Below, in pieces: positions 18,481 to 27,417 of a stretch of DNA of 64,000 nucleotides. The notes beneath the pieces are model-generated. The model was given only the letters and a program-made list of their open reading frames with translations, was not told where the DNA came from and made no database searches. Each line of letters begins with the position of its first letter. Within the stretch, counting starts at the first letter, position 1. Made by a program: the position numbers and the translations under genes. This DNA is from Leucobacter sp. Psy1 (lineage in GTDB: Bacteria; Actinomycetota; Actinomycetes; Actinomycetales; Microbacteriaceae), in NCBI RefSeq assembly GCF_020096995.1, contig NZ_CP083692.1:2790001-2854000 (forward strand), in the 5' to 3' direction.

Positions 18481-19709
18481 GCGTCGCCCTTCAGCCAGGC
18501 GCGGATCGCGTCGCCGTGCTGGTCGAGCGTGGGCGGCGCCTGGTGGGTGGTGCGCGAACGCTCCGTCTCGCCCGACTCGTCGACGTCGAAGAAGCGGATC
18601 GGCGGGCCGGGGAGGCTGATGTTGCCGAGCTCCGCGTGATCCACATCGACGACGAGGCCCTGCGACTGCACTTGATCCCAGGCGTAGACCTCTTCGAGGG
18701 TCCGCACCTTGCCCGCGGGGATGCCCGCAGAGCTCAACCGCGCCAGCAGATCTTCGGCGTCGTGCGCGGCGAACGCCTCCTCCACGAACGCGATCGTCTC
18801 GGTTCGGTTCGCCACCCGCTCGGGGTTCGACGCGAGACCTGGGGTCTCCGGGTCCAGTCCGAACTCCGCGCAGAACGCCTGCCAAAGGCGCTCGTTGCCG
18901 ACGCTGATCTGCACCGCGCCATCGCGGCAGTGGAACAGCCCGTACGGGGCGATGGAGGGGTGGTGGTTGCCCTGCGGCTGCGGGGTTTCGCCCGCGACGG
19001 TGTGGCGGGTGCCCTGGAAGGCGTGGACGCCGACGATCGATGAGAGCAGCGAGGCGCGCACCACCCGGCCGCGGCCCGTCCGCTCGCGCTCGTGCAGTGC
19101 GGCGAGCACCCCGACGACGCCGTGGATGCCGCCGAGCAGGTCGGCGATCGGGGTACCGACGCGCTGCGGGTCGTCCGGGCCCGAACCCGTGAGCGACATG
19201 AGCCCAGCCTCTCCCTGCACGATCTGGTCGTACCCCGCCCGGCCGCCCTCGGGGCCGTCGTGACCGAAACCGGTGATCGACATCTGGATCAGCCGCGGGT
19301 TGAGCTCGGCGAGCGCTTCGGTGCCGAATCCGAGACGATCCATGACGCCGGTCCGGAAGTTCTCGACCAGGATGTCCGCGCGCGACAGCAGGTCGCGGAG
19401 TACCGCGCGCCCGTCGTCGCTCTTGAGATCGAGCGCGATCGATTCCTTGTTGCGGTTGCACGAGAGGAAGTAGGTGGAATACCGTTCGCCGTCCTCCCCC
19501 TCCATGAAGGGCGGGCCCCACGACCGGGTGTCATCGCCGCTTCCCGGCGCCTCGACCTTGATGACGCGGGCGCCCAGGTCGCCGAGCATCATGCCCGCGT
19601 GCGGGCCCGCGAGTGCGCGGCTCAGATCGATCACCAGCAGGTCGTCGAGCGCACCACCGTGCAGTGCCCCGGCCGGCTGGCCGGCCTCGTTCGTCGCACC
19701 GTCGCTCAC
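18477..19709 (-). CDS. CaiB/BaiF (class III) CoA-transferase family protein
   Basis: A 410-residue protein of the formyl-CoA/carnitine CoA-transferase family. The N-terminus has DLLVIDLSRALAGPHAGMMLGDLGARVIKVE, with the usual catalytic Asp region about 170 residues in (YDQIVQGEAGLMSLTG). It transfers CoA between carboxylic acids. GTG start. It is cotranscribed with the downstream carboxyltransferase (4-nt overlap) and divergent from an Lrp-type regulator, so the three may form one acyl-CoA catabolic unit; the substrate is unknown. Confidence 0.85.
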   Translation of the reverse strand: MSDGATNEAGQPAGALHGGALDDLLVIDLSRALAGPHAGMMLGDLGARVIKVEAPGSGDDTRSWGPPFMEGEDGERYSTYFLSCNRNKESIALDLKSDDGRAVLRDLLSRADILVENFRTGVMDRLGFGTEALAELNPRLIQMSITGFGHDGPEGGRAGYDQIVQGEAGLMSLTGSGPDDPQRVGTPIADLLGGIHGVVGVLAALHERERTGRGRVVRASLLSSIVGVHAFQGTRHTVAGETPQPQGNHHPSIAPYGLFHCRDGAVQISVGNERLWQAFCAEFGLDPETPGLASNPERVANRTETIAFVEEAFAAHDAEDLLARLSSAGIPAGKVRTLEEVYAWDQVQSQGLVVDVDHAELGNISLPGPPIRFFDVDESGETERSRTTHQAPPTLDQHGDAIRAWLKGDA

Positions 19710-19861
19710 GATGCCACCTCCGTTTCGTCGTCGGGTCGCGGGTGGGCCCGCGGCTCGTCACGCGCCGCGGTGATGGTCGAATCAGCGCCCATCCTAAGCT
19801 GAGGCGTCGAGTCTCGTCGCCTGAAGTTGTGAAGCTGAAGATATCGGCAGAGAATGTTGCC

Positions 19862-20836
19862 ATGAACTCCACCACCGTGCTCGATCAGCTCGATCGAGAC
19901 ATCGTCGCCGCCCTGCAAGTGAATGGGCGAGCCGGATGGCGCCGGATCGCCGCGGCCCTCGATGTTCCCGAGCGCACTGTCGCCGCGCGCGGGGCCGAAC
20001 TGCTGCGCACCCGCCACGTGCGGATGACGGCGCTCACGCTGCTGCCCCACGGCGGAGTGCTCGACAGCTCGATCATCAGCGTGCGCTGCGCAACGGGTAT
20101 GAACCGGGTGACCGGTGCGGCCGCCGCAGACCGCGCGGGATCCGTCTTCGCCTACCTCACGACCGGCGAGACCGACTGCGTCTTCGAGCAGCTCAACGCC
20201 AGATCCAAGTCGCTGAACATGCTGCTCGACGAGATCCCCGGTCTCCCCGGCGCGGCGAGCATCGAGAGTTCCACCGTGCTGCGGCTCTACAAGGCGACGC
20301 ACGAGTGGCTTCCGCCGATCCTCGCACCGGAACAGGTGGAGTCCTTGCGAGACGATCCGCACCCCGGCGTGCCCGGCGGTGCCGCCGAACTGCAACCGCT
20401 CAGCCGGGAAGAGCTCGAGATCGCCAGGGTGCTCGCCGACGACGGTCGGGCCAGCCTTGAGGAACTCGCCCGCGCCACGGCCCTCTCGACCGCGTCGGTG
20501 CGCCGGCGCCTGGCGCACCTGCAGGAGCGCGGTCGCCTGTTCATCAGGGCCGTCGTGGAACCCGCGGCACTCGGTTTCTCGGTCGAGGCGACCCTCCGGA
20601 TCCGCACCCTCCCCGGCCGCACCGAAGCCGTCGCGAAGAGCCTGACGCAGGTGCCCGAGGTCCGCTACCTCGCCTTCACGACGGGGCGGTACCAGCTGTT
20701 CGTCGACATCGCGTGCGTCGACCACACGGCGCTCGCCGACTTCCTGATGCGGGCCGACTGGACGGCCGACGCGATGGAGACGGAGACGTCGATCGTGCTG
20801 AAGGCACTGAAGCGCAGCGGCGTGAAGATGGACTGA
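19862..20836 (+). CDS. Lrp/AsnC-type regulator with two HTH regions
   Basis: A 324-residue regulator, about twice the usual Lrp length. An N-terminal AsnC HTH (LDQLDRDIVAALQVNGRAGW) leads a first ligand-binding segment. A second HTH near residue 180 (LSREELEIARVLADDGR, LARATALSTASVRRRLAHLQ) is followed by a second RAM-like domain. This tandem form is common in Actinobacteria. It is divergent from the CoA-transferase (152 bp gap), its likeliest target. Confidence 0.85.
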   Translation: MNSTTVLDQLDRDIVAALQVNGRAGWRRIAAALDVPERTVAARGAELLRTRHVRMTALTLLPHGGVLDSSIISVRCATGMNRVTGAAAADRAGSVFAYLTTGETDCVFEQLNARSKSLNMLLDEIPGLPGAASIESSTVLRLYKATHEWLPPILAPEQVESLRDDPHPGVPGGAAELQPLSREELEIARVLADDGRASLEELARATALSTASVRRRLAHLQERGRLFIRAVVEPAALGFSVEATLRIRTLPGRTEAVAKSLTQVPEVRYLAFTTGRYQLFVDIACVDHTALADFLMRADWTADAMETETSIVLKALKRSGVKMD

Positions 20837-20850
20837 GCGGACGCGAACCG

Positions 20851-21687
20851 CTACTTCTTGCGGCGGAGCGTGCGCACCAGCATCTGCAGCAGGATAAGTC
20901 CGAGGAGGATCGAGAACGCCACGTTCGACCAGAAGGGCGAGATCCACGTCGCGATCACGGACCCGAGCGGAGAGAGCACGCTCGCCGCGATCCCGAGCAC
21001 GGCGGCCGAGCGGAGATCGACGTTGCGTCGGCGGGAATTGCCGAACGTGCCCGAGATCGAGCCGGGGATGAGCATGATGAGCGAGGTGCCCTTGGCGATC
21101 AGGTCGCTCGCGCCGAAGAAGAACATCAGGATCGGGACCACGACGACTCCGCCTCCGACGCCCAGCAGTCCCGAGAGCACGCCCGTGAGGAGGCCGGTGA
21201 CGACGAGCAGGGCTCCCGTGAGCACGGTGATGTCGATGGTGTCGTCACGCTCGGGCACCACGAACCACAGGCTCACCACCACGACCAGCAGGAAGACCAT
21301 GAACATCCAGCGGAGGAACCCCGTGGGCGTGCGCGACAGCAGGTAACTGCCGAGCTGCGCGCCGATCACGATGCCGATAGCGAGGAGCGGGGCGGCGACC
21401 CAGTCGACGTTGCCTTGCACGGCGTACCCGATGCCGCCGACGATCGCGGCGGGCAGGATCGCCGCCACCGACGTTCCCGCTGCGAGCCGCTGTTGGAATC
21501 CGAGGAAGAGCACGAGCATCGGCACGAGCAGGACCCCGCCACCGATGCCGAAGAGGCCGGAGAGCAGGCCGGTGAGCGCGCCCATGAGGATGAGCGGGAG
21601 GATCCCGGGACGGGGGCGTTCGAGCTGATCCATGTGCGGTGAGGCTTTCGGTTGCGCGGATGGGACGGGGGGCGATGCGGAGGTCAT
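20851..21687 (-). CDS. TauE/SafE family sulfite/anion exporter
   Basis: A 278-residue membrane permease with about eight hydrophobic helices. Two Gly-rich repeats, GLFGIGGGVLLVPMLVLFLG and GLLGVGGGVVVVPILMFFFG, mark the two halves of TauE. Members export sulfite, sulfonates or other small organic anions. ATG 21687 overlaps the stop of the gamma-glutamyltransferase gene (ATGA), so it is the last gene of the GntR-GGT-TauE operon. A role in exporting sulfur released from gamma-glutamyl compounds is inference. Confidence 0.85.
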   Translation of the reverse strand: MTSASPPVPSAQPKASPHMDQLERPRPGILPLILMGALTGLLSGLFGIGGGVLLVPMLVLFLGFQQRLAAGTSVAAILPAAIVGGIGYAVQGNVDWVAAPLLAIGIVIGAQLGSYLLSRTPTGFLRWMFMVFLLVVVVSLWFVVPERDDTIDITVLTGALLVVTGLLTGVLSGLLGVGGGVVVVPILMFFFGASDLIAKGTSLIMLIPGSISGTFGNSRRRNVDLRSAAVLGIAASVLSPLGSVIATWISPFWSNVAFSILLGLILLQMLVRTLRRKK

Positions 21688-23216
21688 GCGTCGACCACGA
21701 TCGCCGAGCCGTCGGAGCGGGGGTCGCTGGCGGCGTCGAGTGCGGCGGCGCGGACCCTGATGAGGTTCGAGTGGCCGAGATCCTCGGAGTAGCGGGGAAC
21801 GATATTCAGCTCGAACCCCGCAGCCACGATGGCGTCGCGGGCCGTCTCGGGCACGTCCTCTTCGAGCGTGACGGTCAGCTTCCCGTCGCCCCCGATCTCA
21901 TCGACGATCCACCGCGGTGCGTGGGTCGCCTCCTGCGGTGCCGCTCCTCCGAACGAGCGCAGCAGCAGCTGGGCGTGGATCTGGGGCTGCGCCGATCCGC
22001 CCATCGTCGAGGGCACCCAGGCCAGTTCGCCGTCGCGCAGCACCATGACCGGCATCAGCGTGTGGCGGGGACGCTTGTTCGGGGCGAACACGTTCGGCAG
22101 TGCCGGATCGAGCGCGAACGAGGTGCCGCGGTTCTGGAAGAGCACCCCCGTCTGCGGTTCGAGGATGTGCGCGCCGAAACTGCAGTAGACGGAGTTGATG
22201 AGCGAGACGGCCCACCCGTCAGCCGTCACCGCGCTCAGGCCGACGGTGTCCCCACTGCGTTTGGGGTCGGCGACGTGATCCCCCGTCGGCACCTCGGCTG
22301 CGACGAGTTGCTCACCGCTCGGTCCGGCCGCCGGATCGGCGAGGAAGGCCGCGCGGACGGCATTGGCATCGCGGAAGGCCGCCGCGAGCGCACCGGCACC
22401 GGCGCCGAGCGGATCCTCGATGCGCTGAGCGACCGCGTTCAGGGCGCGCAGCAGCATGAATCCCGAGGTGTTCGGCGGGCCGGTGAGCACGCGGTGACCG
22501 TCGAAGTCGCCGGCGAGCGGTTCAGCCCACTCGGGGCGGTAGGCGGCAGTGTCTTCGAGGGTGATCTGCGAACCGGCCCCGCGGAGCCCGGCGACCCAGG
22601 TGCGCGCGAGTTCGCCCGAGTAGAACGCGTCCGCCCCCTGCTCCGCCAGCGTGCGGAGTGTGGCGGCGAGCGCCGGCTGCACCAGCGTCTCCCCCGCGGT
22701 CAGTGGTTCGCCGTTCGGGTAGAAGATGTCGCGGGCGCCGGGATCCTGCGCCAGGGACGCATGATTCTCGATGAGGGCTGCCGCCACCGAACGGGCGGTC
22801 GGGTGCCCAGCCTCCGCGAACTCCGTTGCCGGCGCGAGGTGCTGCGCCCACTCGCGCGTCGCGCCGAAGTCGTGCAGCGCACGCCACCCGCGGACCCCGC
22901 CGGGAACGGTGACCGTGTCGATGCCCCGCAGCGGCAGGGCATCACCGTGACGCTCGCGCAGTCCTGCAAGGGTCTGCCCGCTCGGCGACCGTCCGGTCGC
23001 GTTCAAGAAGTGCACCTCCCCGTGAGGGCTGCGGACCAGGGCGACCAGGTCGCCCCCGAGCGCCACGTTGTTCGGGTACACCACGCAGAGCGTCGCCGCC
23101 GCGGTGATCGCCGCGTCGACGGCGTTACCGCCCGCCTCGATCACTGCCGCACCCGCCTCAGTGGCAAGGTGGTGGGAGGTGGAGATGGCGCCTCGTGCGC
23201 CGATCGTTCGCGTCAA
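21684..23216 (-). CDS. Gamma-glutamyltransferase family protein
   Basis: A 510-residue Ntn hydrolase of the GGT family. The N-terminus GARGAISTSHHLATEAG and AGGNAVDAAI is typical. The nucleophile Thr is expected in SGDTVGLSAVTADGWAVS (about residue 325), where autoprocessing would split the chains; RHTLMPVMVL follows. No signal peptide is evident, so it may act in the cytosol. The start is TTG, overlapping the GntR stop by 4 nt (TTGA). With a peptide importer opposite, it may split gamma-glutamyl peptides or related amides. Confidence 0.85.
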   Translation of the reverse strand: MTRTIGARGAISTSHHLATEAGAAVIEAGGNAVDAAITAAATLCVVYPNNVALGGDLVALVRSPHGEVHFLNATGRSPSGQTLAGLRERHGDALPLRGIDTVTVPGGVRGWRALHDFGATREWAQHLAPATEFAEAGHPTARSVAAALIENHASLAQDPGARDIFYPNGEPLTAGETLVQPALAATLRTLAEQGADAFYSGELARTWVAGLRGAGSQITLEDTAAYRPEWAEPLAGDFDGHRVLTGPPNTSGFMLLRALNAVAQRIEDPLGAGAGALAAAFRDANAVRAAFLADPAAGPSGEQLVAAEVPTGDHVADPKRSGDTVGLSAVTADGWAVSLINSVYCSFGAHILEPQTGVLFQNRGTSFALDPALPNVFAPNKRPRHTLMPVMVLRDGELAWVPSTMGGSAQPQIHAQLLLRSFGGAAPQEATHAPRWIVDEIGGDGKLTVTLEEDVPETARDAIVAAGFELNIVPRYSEDLGHSNLIRVRAAALDAASDPRSDGSAIVVDA

Positions 23217-23938
23217 GACTGCACCGTCTTCCTGTCGGTCGCCGCTCGGGCGATCTGGTCGCTGATATCGAGCACGTGCGCCCGCGCCTCTTGCTCGGCG
23301 AGCTCGCCGTCGCCCTGCGCGATCGCCTCGAAGATGCGGCGATGCGCCGCACTCGATGCCCTGCGCCGCTCCTGCGTCTGGTATCGGGACGCGCGGCTCG
23401 GGGCGATCTGCTGCGCGATCTGCTCGTTGATGTAGGTCAGGAGCGGATTGTGCGCGTACTGGGCGATGGCCTGGTGGAAGGCCCGGTCGAGCTCGGCGTA
23501 GCGCTCCTGCGTTACATCGGCCTCCATCGCTTCGACGAGTTCCCGGAGCTGGGCGAGATCCCGCGGCGCCGCCCGGTGCGCGGTGATGCGCGCGATCGGG
23601 GGCTCGACGATGGCACGAAGCTCCATGATGTGCTGCAGGTCGGAACTCAGAGAGCTCAGCGCCACCAGCGTCTCCTCGAACCGGTCGCCAAGCTCGCCCG
23701 GATCGCGCACGATAGTGCCCCTGCCGGGCTTGCGAGCGATCAGGCCACGCGTCTCAAGCTCTCGGAGCGCATCGCGCACCGAGACACGGGAGACTCCGAG
23801 GTGGTCCGCCAGTTCTCGCTCCGGCGGAAGCTTCTCACCCGGGGCGAGGGTGCCCTCGAGGATGAGGCGTTCGATGTCGACAGAGAGCCGCTCCGGCACC
23901 GACAGCGGAACGGAACGTCCGATTGCGGCCCAATCCAT
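23213..23938 (-). CDS. FadR-type GntR transcriptional regulator
   Basis: A 241-residue regulator. The N-terminal winged helix contains LILEGTLAPGEKLPPERELADHL and SVRDALRELETRGLIARKPGRG; the C-terminal FCD domain has LDRAFHQAIAQYAHNPLL. ATG 23938 (MDWAAIGRSVPLS) was preferred over the longer frame, which would run through the operator. First gene of the GntR-GGT-TauE operon; probably controls itself and the divergent peptide transporter through two TTGGTCnGACCAA sites. Confidence 0.88.
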   Translation of the reverse strand: MDWAAIGRSVPLSVPERLSVDIERLILEGTLAPGEKLPPERELADHLGVSRVSVRDALRELETRGLIARKPGRGTIVRDPGELGDRFEETLVALSSLSSDLQHIMELRAIVEPPIARITAHRAAPRDLAQLRELVEAMEADVTQERYAELDRAFHQAIAQYAHNPLLTYINEQIAQQIAPSRASRYQTQERRRASSAAHRRIFEAIAQGDGELAEQEARAHVLDISDQIARAATDRKTVQS

Positions 23939-23961
23939 AAGGTCCTCCGACTCTTCCGACT

Positions 23962-23974
23962 TTGGTCTGACCAA
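23962..23974. promoter_or_regulatory. GntR operator 1
   Basis: TTGGTCTGACCAA is a perfect palindrome around a single central base, of the TGGTCnGACCA type bound by FadR-like GntR proteins. It lies 24 bp upstream of the GntR start, consistent with autoregulation. Confidence 0.8.
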
Positions 23975-24093
23975 CAGCCGGATCAGGATAACATCCCTGA
24001 TCCCGACCAGCGCAATCATCGGCCCCGGGAACCTCGCGCTATCGACTCCGAGGATCGGCGCTTGCAATTCCCTGGATCCACTGCAATGCTATC

Positions 24094-24106
24094 TTGGTCC
24101 GACCAA
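24094..24106. promoter_or_regulatory. GntR operator 2, at the POT transporter promoter
   Basis: TTGGTCCGACCAA, the same palindrome with a different central base. It lies 57 bp upstream of the transporter start and directly after a possible -10 (TGCTAT 24087-24092, with TTGCAA at 24062). It is placed to repress by blocking initiation. Confidence 0.8.
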
Positions 24107-24163
24107 CAGGACAACTGCTGGCATCACGCATCGGACGCGTGAACACCACCGCACGGAGGATCA

Positions 24164-25687
24164 ATGACGAAGCCCCAGTCCACCCGCACTCATCACCCCG
24201 AGCCCTCCCCGGGCACGGGCCGCACCGGCGCAGTGGGGGTCACCCGTGCACTCGGCGTGGTCGCCGACGACGCAAAGCCCAGCGGCCTGATCACGCTCTC
24301 GGGCACCGAAATGTGGGAACGCTTCAGCTTCTACGGCCTCCAGGTGCTTCTCGCCTACTACCTGTACTTCTCCCTCGCAGACGGAGGCCTCGGCCTGCCA
24401 CAGGCGGTGGCGCTCGGCATCGCCGGCTCATACGGCGGGCTCGTCTACATCGCCCAGATCGTCGGCGCGTGGATCGCCGACCGCGTCCTTGCCGCGAAGC
24501 ACGTCGTGTTCATCGGAGCAGCGGCGATTATGATCGGCCACCTGCTGCTCGCGTTCGTGCCCGGCCTCATCGGCCTCGTCTGCGGGCTCGCCCTCATCGT
24601 CGTCGGGACAGGCGGACTGAAGGTGAACACCACGATGATGGTCGGGGCGCTCTACCCAGAGGGCGGTGCGAAGCGGGACGCCGGTTATTCCATCTACTAC
24701 ATGGGCATCACCATCGGCGCCTTCTTCGGACCCTTGCTCACCGGCGTGCTGCACCAGAACTGGGGCTTCCATGTCGCCTTCGGCGCTGCCGCAGCCGGCA
24801 TGGCGGTCGGCCTCGTCCAGTACGCAGTCGGCATGCGCAAACTACCGGCCGGCACCGCCGTCGTGCCGAACCCGCTGCCGGCACGGAGCCGGAAGGCGTG
24901 GGCCGGGATCGCGCTCCTCGCGATCGCCGTCATCGCCGTCGCCGTCGCGGTCGGGATCATTCGAGCCGAGAACATCAGCGACGTCGTCGCGCTCGTCGTA
25001 GTCGGAGCCGCGATCGCGTACTTCGCCGTGCTGCTCTCGTCGCGAGAGGTCAGCCGCGCGGAGCGTTACGACGTCATCCGGTTCGTCCCCATCTTCCTCA
25101 TGAGCCTGGTCTTCTGGACACTCCTCTTCCAGCTCTTCACCGCTTTCGCGGTGTTCGCCGACACGAAGATCGACCTCAGCCTCGGCAGCGTCTCCGTCTC
25201 GCCCACGCTCATCGTCACACTCGAGAGCCTCGTCGTCGCCGCCTTCACCGCGCTGCTCGCACTCCTGTGGAGTCGCAGCCGCGCGTCGCGCATCTCACCG
25301 GTGACGAAGGTGGTGAGCGGCGTCGTCTTCATGGGGCTCGGCGCAGCAGCGATCGTCCCGTTCAGCATTGCGACGGGGCAATCGATGCCACTGTTCGTCG
25401 CGATCGCGGTGATGCTCCTCTTCGCCATGGGCGAGGCGCTCTTCGCCCCCGCGGCGCTCTCGATCACGGCGGGCATGTCCCCACGCTCCGCGAACGCGCA
25501 GATGACTGCGCTCTACTTCCTGACCATGGCCGGGGGCTCGACGCTCGCCGGGCGCATCTCGCAGTTCTACGAGACGGGCTCCGAGGCCCAGTACTTCGGC
25601 ACCGTCGCCGTCATATCGCTCGCGGCGATCGTCGTGCTCGCGCTGATCTGGCGTGCGGTCGACCGCACGCTCCAACGCCGCGCGTAG
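24164..25687 (+). CDS. POT family proton-dependent oligopeptide transporter
   Basis: A 507-residue MFS-fold peptide symporter. It shows the POT proton-coupling motif TEMWERFSFYGLQ (Glu-x-x-Glu-Arg-Phe form) near residue 48, then GGLVYIAQIVGAWIADR and the PTR2 region with GTGGLKVNTT and YSIYYMGITIGAFFGPLLTG. About 12-14 helices. The hydrophilic 40-residue N-terminus is unusual but common in actinobacterial members. It is opposite the GntR-GGT-TauE operon and shares its operators. Confidence 0.9.
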   Translation: MTKPQSTRTHHPEPSPGTGRTGAVGVTRALGVVADDAKPSGLITLSGTEMWERFSFYGLQVLLAYYLYFSLADGGLGLPQAVALGIAGSYGGLVYIAQIVGAWIADRVLAAKHVVFIGAAAIMIGHLLLAFVPGLIGLVCGLALIVVGTGGLKVNTTMMVGALYPEGGAKRDAGYSIYYMGITIGAFFGPLLTGVLHQNWGFHVAFGAAAAGMAVGLVQYAVGMRKLPAGTAVVPNPLPARSRKAWAGIALLAIAVIAVAVAVGIIRAENISDVVALVVVGAAIAYFAVLLSSREVSRAERYDVIRFVPIFLMSLVFWTLLFQLFTAFAVFADTKIDLSLGSVSVSPTLIVTLESLVVAAFTALLALLWSRSRASRISPVTKVVSGVVFMGLGAAAIVPFSIATGQSMPLFVAIAVMLLFAMGEALFAPAALSITAGMSPRSANAQMTALYFLTMAGGSTLAGRISQFYETGSEAQYFGTVAVISLAAIVVLALIWRAVDRTLQRRA

Positions 25688-25876
25688 GGGCGGGTAGCTG
25701 GCAACCACGTCGACACATGATCCTCGCGACAGCACACCGTATTCGCGGCGACTATCGCGTGTCGGCGTATAGCAGGTGTGCCCTCGCTCGAAGCGGCACC
25801 ACAAGCGAGGCGACGCCACAAGCGAGGCGGCGCCTGAGGACGGCAGGGCTCCCCGAGCCCGTGAAAGAGCGCCCTG

Positions 25877-26440
25877 CTACTGCGGGTCGAGCCCGAGGTC
25901 ATCGAGTCCGATGGCGTAGCGGTACTCGTACCCCTCGCCCTCGATGCGGGACTTCGCGGGGGCCTGGCGATCCACGACGACGGCGACGGCTGCGACCTCG
26001 GCTCCGACCTTCTCGAGCGCCTCGATCGCCTTGAGGGGTGACCCGCCGGTGGTCGAGGTATCCTCAACCACCACGACGCGCTTGCCTGCGAGGTCGGGGC
26101 CCTCGACCTGGCGACCGCGACCGTGGTCCTTGGGCTCCTTGCGGACTACGAACGAGTCGTAGGTCTTGCCGCGCCCAGCGCCCTGGTGCATGATCGCCGA
26201 TGCGATCGGGTCAGCGCCCATGGTGAGGCCGCCGACCGCGACCACGCCGTCGATGTCGTCGATAAGGTCGAGCATGACCTGGCCGATGAGCGGAGCCGCA
26301 CGGTGATCGAGGCTCAGCTTGCGGAGGTCGATGTAGTAGGTCGCCTTCTTGCCGCTCGTGAGCGTGAAGTCGCCGTGGAAGACAGCTTCAGAGGTGATCA
26401 GGTCGATGAGCTGGCTGCGCGCGTCGGTCATGGGCTTCAT
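25877..26440 (-). CDS. pyrE: Orotate phosphoribosyltransferase
   Basis: Makes orotidine 5'-phosphate from orotate and PRPP in pyrimidine synthesis. The 187-residue protein has FTLTSGKKATYYIDLRKL, the VGGLTMGADPIASA segment and the PRPP loop VVVVEDTSTTGGSPLKAI. ATG 26440 or 26431 could both serve. The 189 bp between the POT transporter and pyrE holds only a short tandem repeat of CCACAAGCGAGGCG (25799 and 25816). Confidence 0.95.
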   Translation of the reverse strand: MKPMTDARSQLIDLITSEAVFHGDFTLTSGKKATYYIDLRKLSLDHRAAPLIGQVMLDLIDDIDGVVAVGGLTMGADPIASAIMHQGAGRGKTYDSFVVRKEPKDHGRGRQVEGPDLAGKRVVVVEDTSTTGGSPLKAIEALEKVGAEVAAVAVVVDRQAPAKSRIEGEGYEYRYAIGLDDLGLDPQ

Positions 26441-26509
26441 CTTACCGGCGGCGCCGGCCCCTCCTCGATCACACCGGGCGGCCCGCTAGAGTGGCGGGCA
26501 GGAGGCACC

Positions 26510-27352
26510 ATGCAGACGAACAGCATCGCGGACACCGACATCGCTTCGCTCGCAGCACTCTTCACGACTGGGCCGGCAGCCATACTCACGGGCGCCGGGA
26601 TCAGCACTGACTCGGGCATTCCCGACTACCGCGGAGCCGGAAGTCCGCCGCGCCACCCGATGCGGATCCACGAGTTCATGGACGATCTCCGCTACCGTCA
26701 GCGCTTCTGGGCGGGCGCTGCGGTGAACGCGCGACGCGCTCCGGTCATCGAACCGAACGCCGGGCACCTCGCGGTCGCGGCGCTCGAACGTGCCGGGCGC
26801 CTGAATGGCGTCATCACGCAGAACGTCGATGGCCTCCACGGTCGCGCGGGTGCCAGAGAACTCGTGGAGCTCCACGGCAACGGCGACGTGATCCGCTGCA
26901 CCGGGTGCGATCGACGCTGGTCGCGCTCCGAGGTGCTCGGGTGGTTCGAAGAGCTGAATCCCGGCTTCGTCGAGCGGCACCGCGATGCGGCGATCAACCC
27001 CGACGGCGACGCCGAGGTCGGCGATATCTCCGCGGTACAGGTGCCGCAGTGCCCGCACTGCACCGGCATCCTGAGACCCGACGTCGTCTACTTCGGCGAG
27101 TTCGTGCCTGTACAGGTCTTCGCCCGCGCCGAGGCGCTCGTCGAGTCCGCCCACGCACTGATCATCGCGGGGTCATCGCTCGCGGTGAACACCGGGATCC
27201 GGCTCGTCCATCGCGCCGAGAAGCGCGGGATCCCGATCGCCGTCATCAACCGCGGCCCCACAGCCGTGGATGCACGGGCCGACCTGCGAATCGAGGGCGG
27301 CACGAGCGAGCACCTGATCGCACTGGCCGCCGCGCTCGGCGTTCGCGCGTAG
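26510..27352 (+). CDS. Sir2 family NAD-dependent deacetylase
   Basis: A 280-residue sirtuin that removes acyl groups from lysines using NAD. Signatures: AILTGAGISTDSGIPDYRG (NAD pocket), TQNVDGLHGRAG with the catalytic His near residue 122, four zinc cysteines in CTGCDRRW and CPHCTGIL, and AGSSLAVNTGIRLV. ATG 26510 has GGAGG 5 nt upstream. It is followed by a strong terminator. Confidence 0.93.
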   Translation: MQTNSIADTDIASLAALFTTGPAAILTGAGISTDSGIPDYRGAGSPPRHPMRIHEFMDDLRYRQRFWAGAAVNARRAPVIEPNAGHLAVAALERAGRLNGVITQNVDGLHGRAGARELVELHGNGDVIRCTGCDRRWSRSEVLGWFEELNPGFVERHRDAAINPDGDAEVGDISAVQVPQCPHCTGILRPDVVYFGEFVPVQVFARAEALVESAHALIIAGSSLAVNTGIRLVHRAEKRGIPIAVINRGPTAVDARADLRIEGGTSEHLIALAAALGVRA

Positions 27353-27360
27353 CGACCCGA

Positions 27361-27412
27361 ACGCGCGAACGCCCCGGAATGCGCGAGTGGCGGAACCGGG
27401 GCGTTCGTGCGT
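27361..27412. terminator. Bidirectional terminator between sirtuin and fprA
   Basis: 17-nt arms at 27361-27377 and 27396-27412 pair fully apart from one G-T wobble, with an 18-nt loop. They lie between the two converging stop codons. Confidence 0.8.
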
Positions 27413-27417
27413 CGAGT

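Noticed and set aside
25799..25829. Short tandem repeat of CCACAAGCGAGGCG
   Set aside because: Only two copies, no symmetry and no link to a gene feature; noted under pyrE but not treated as a functional element.
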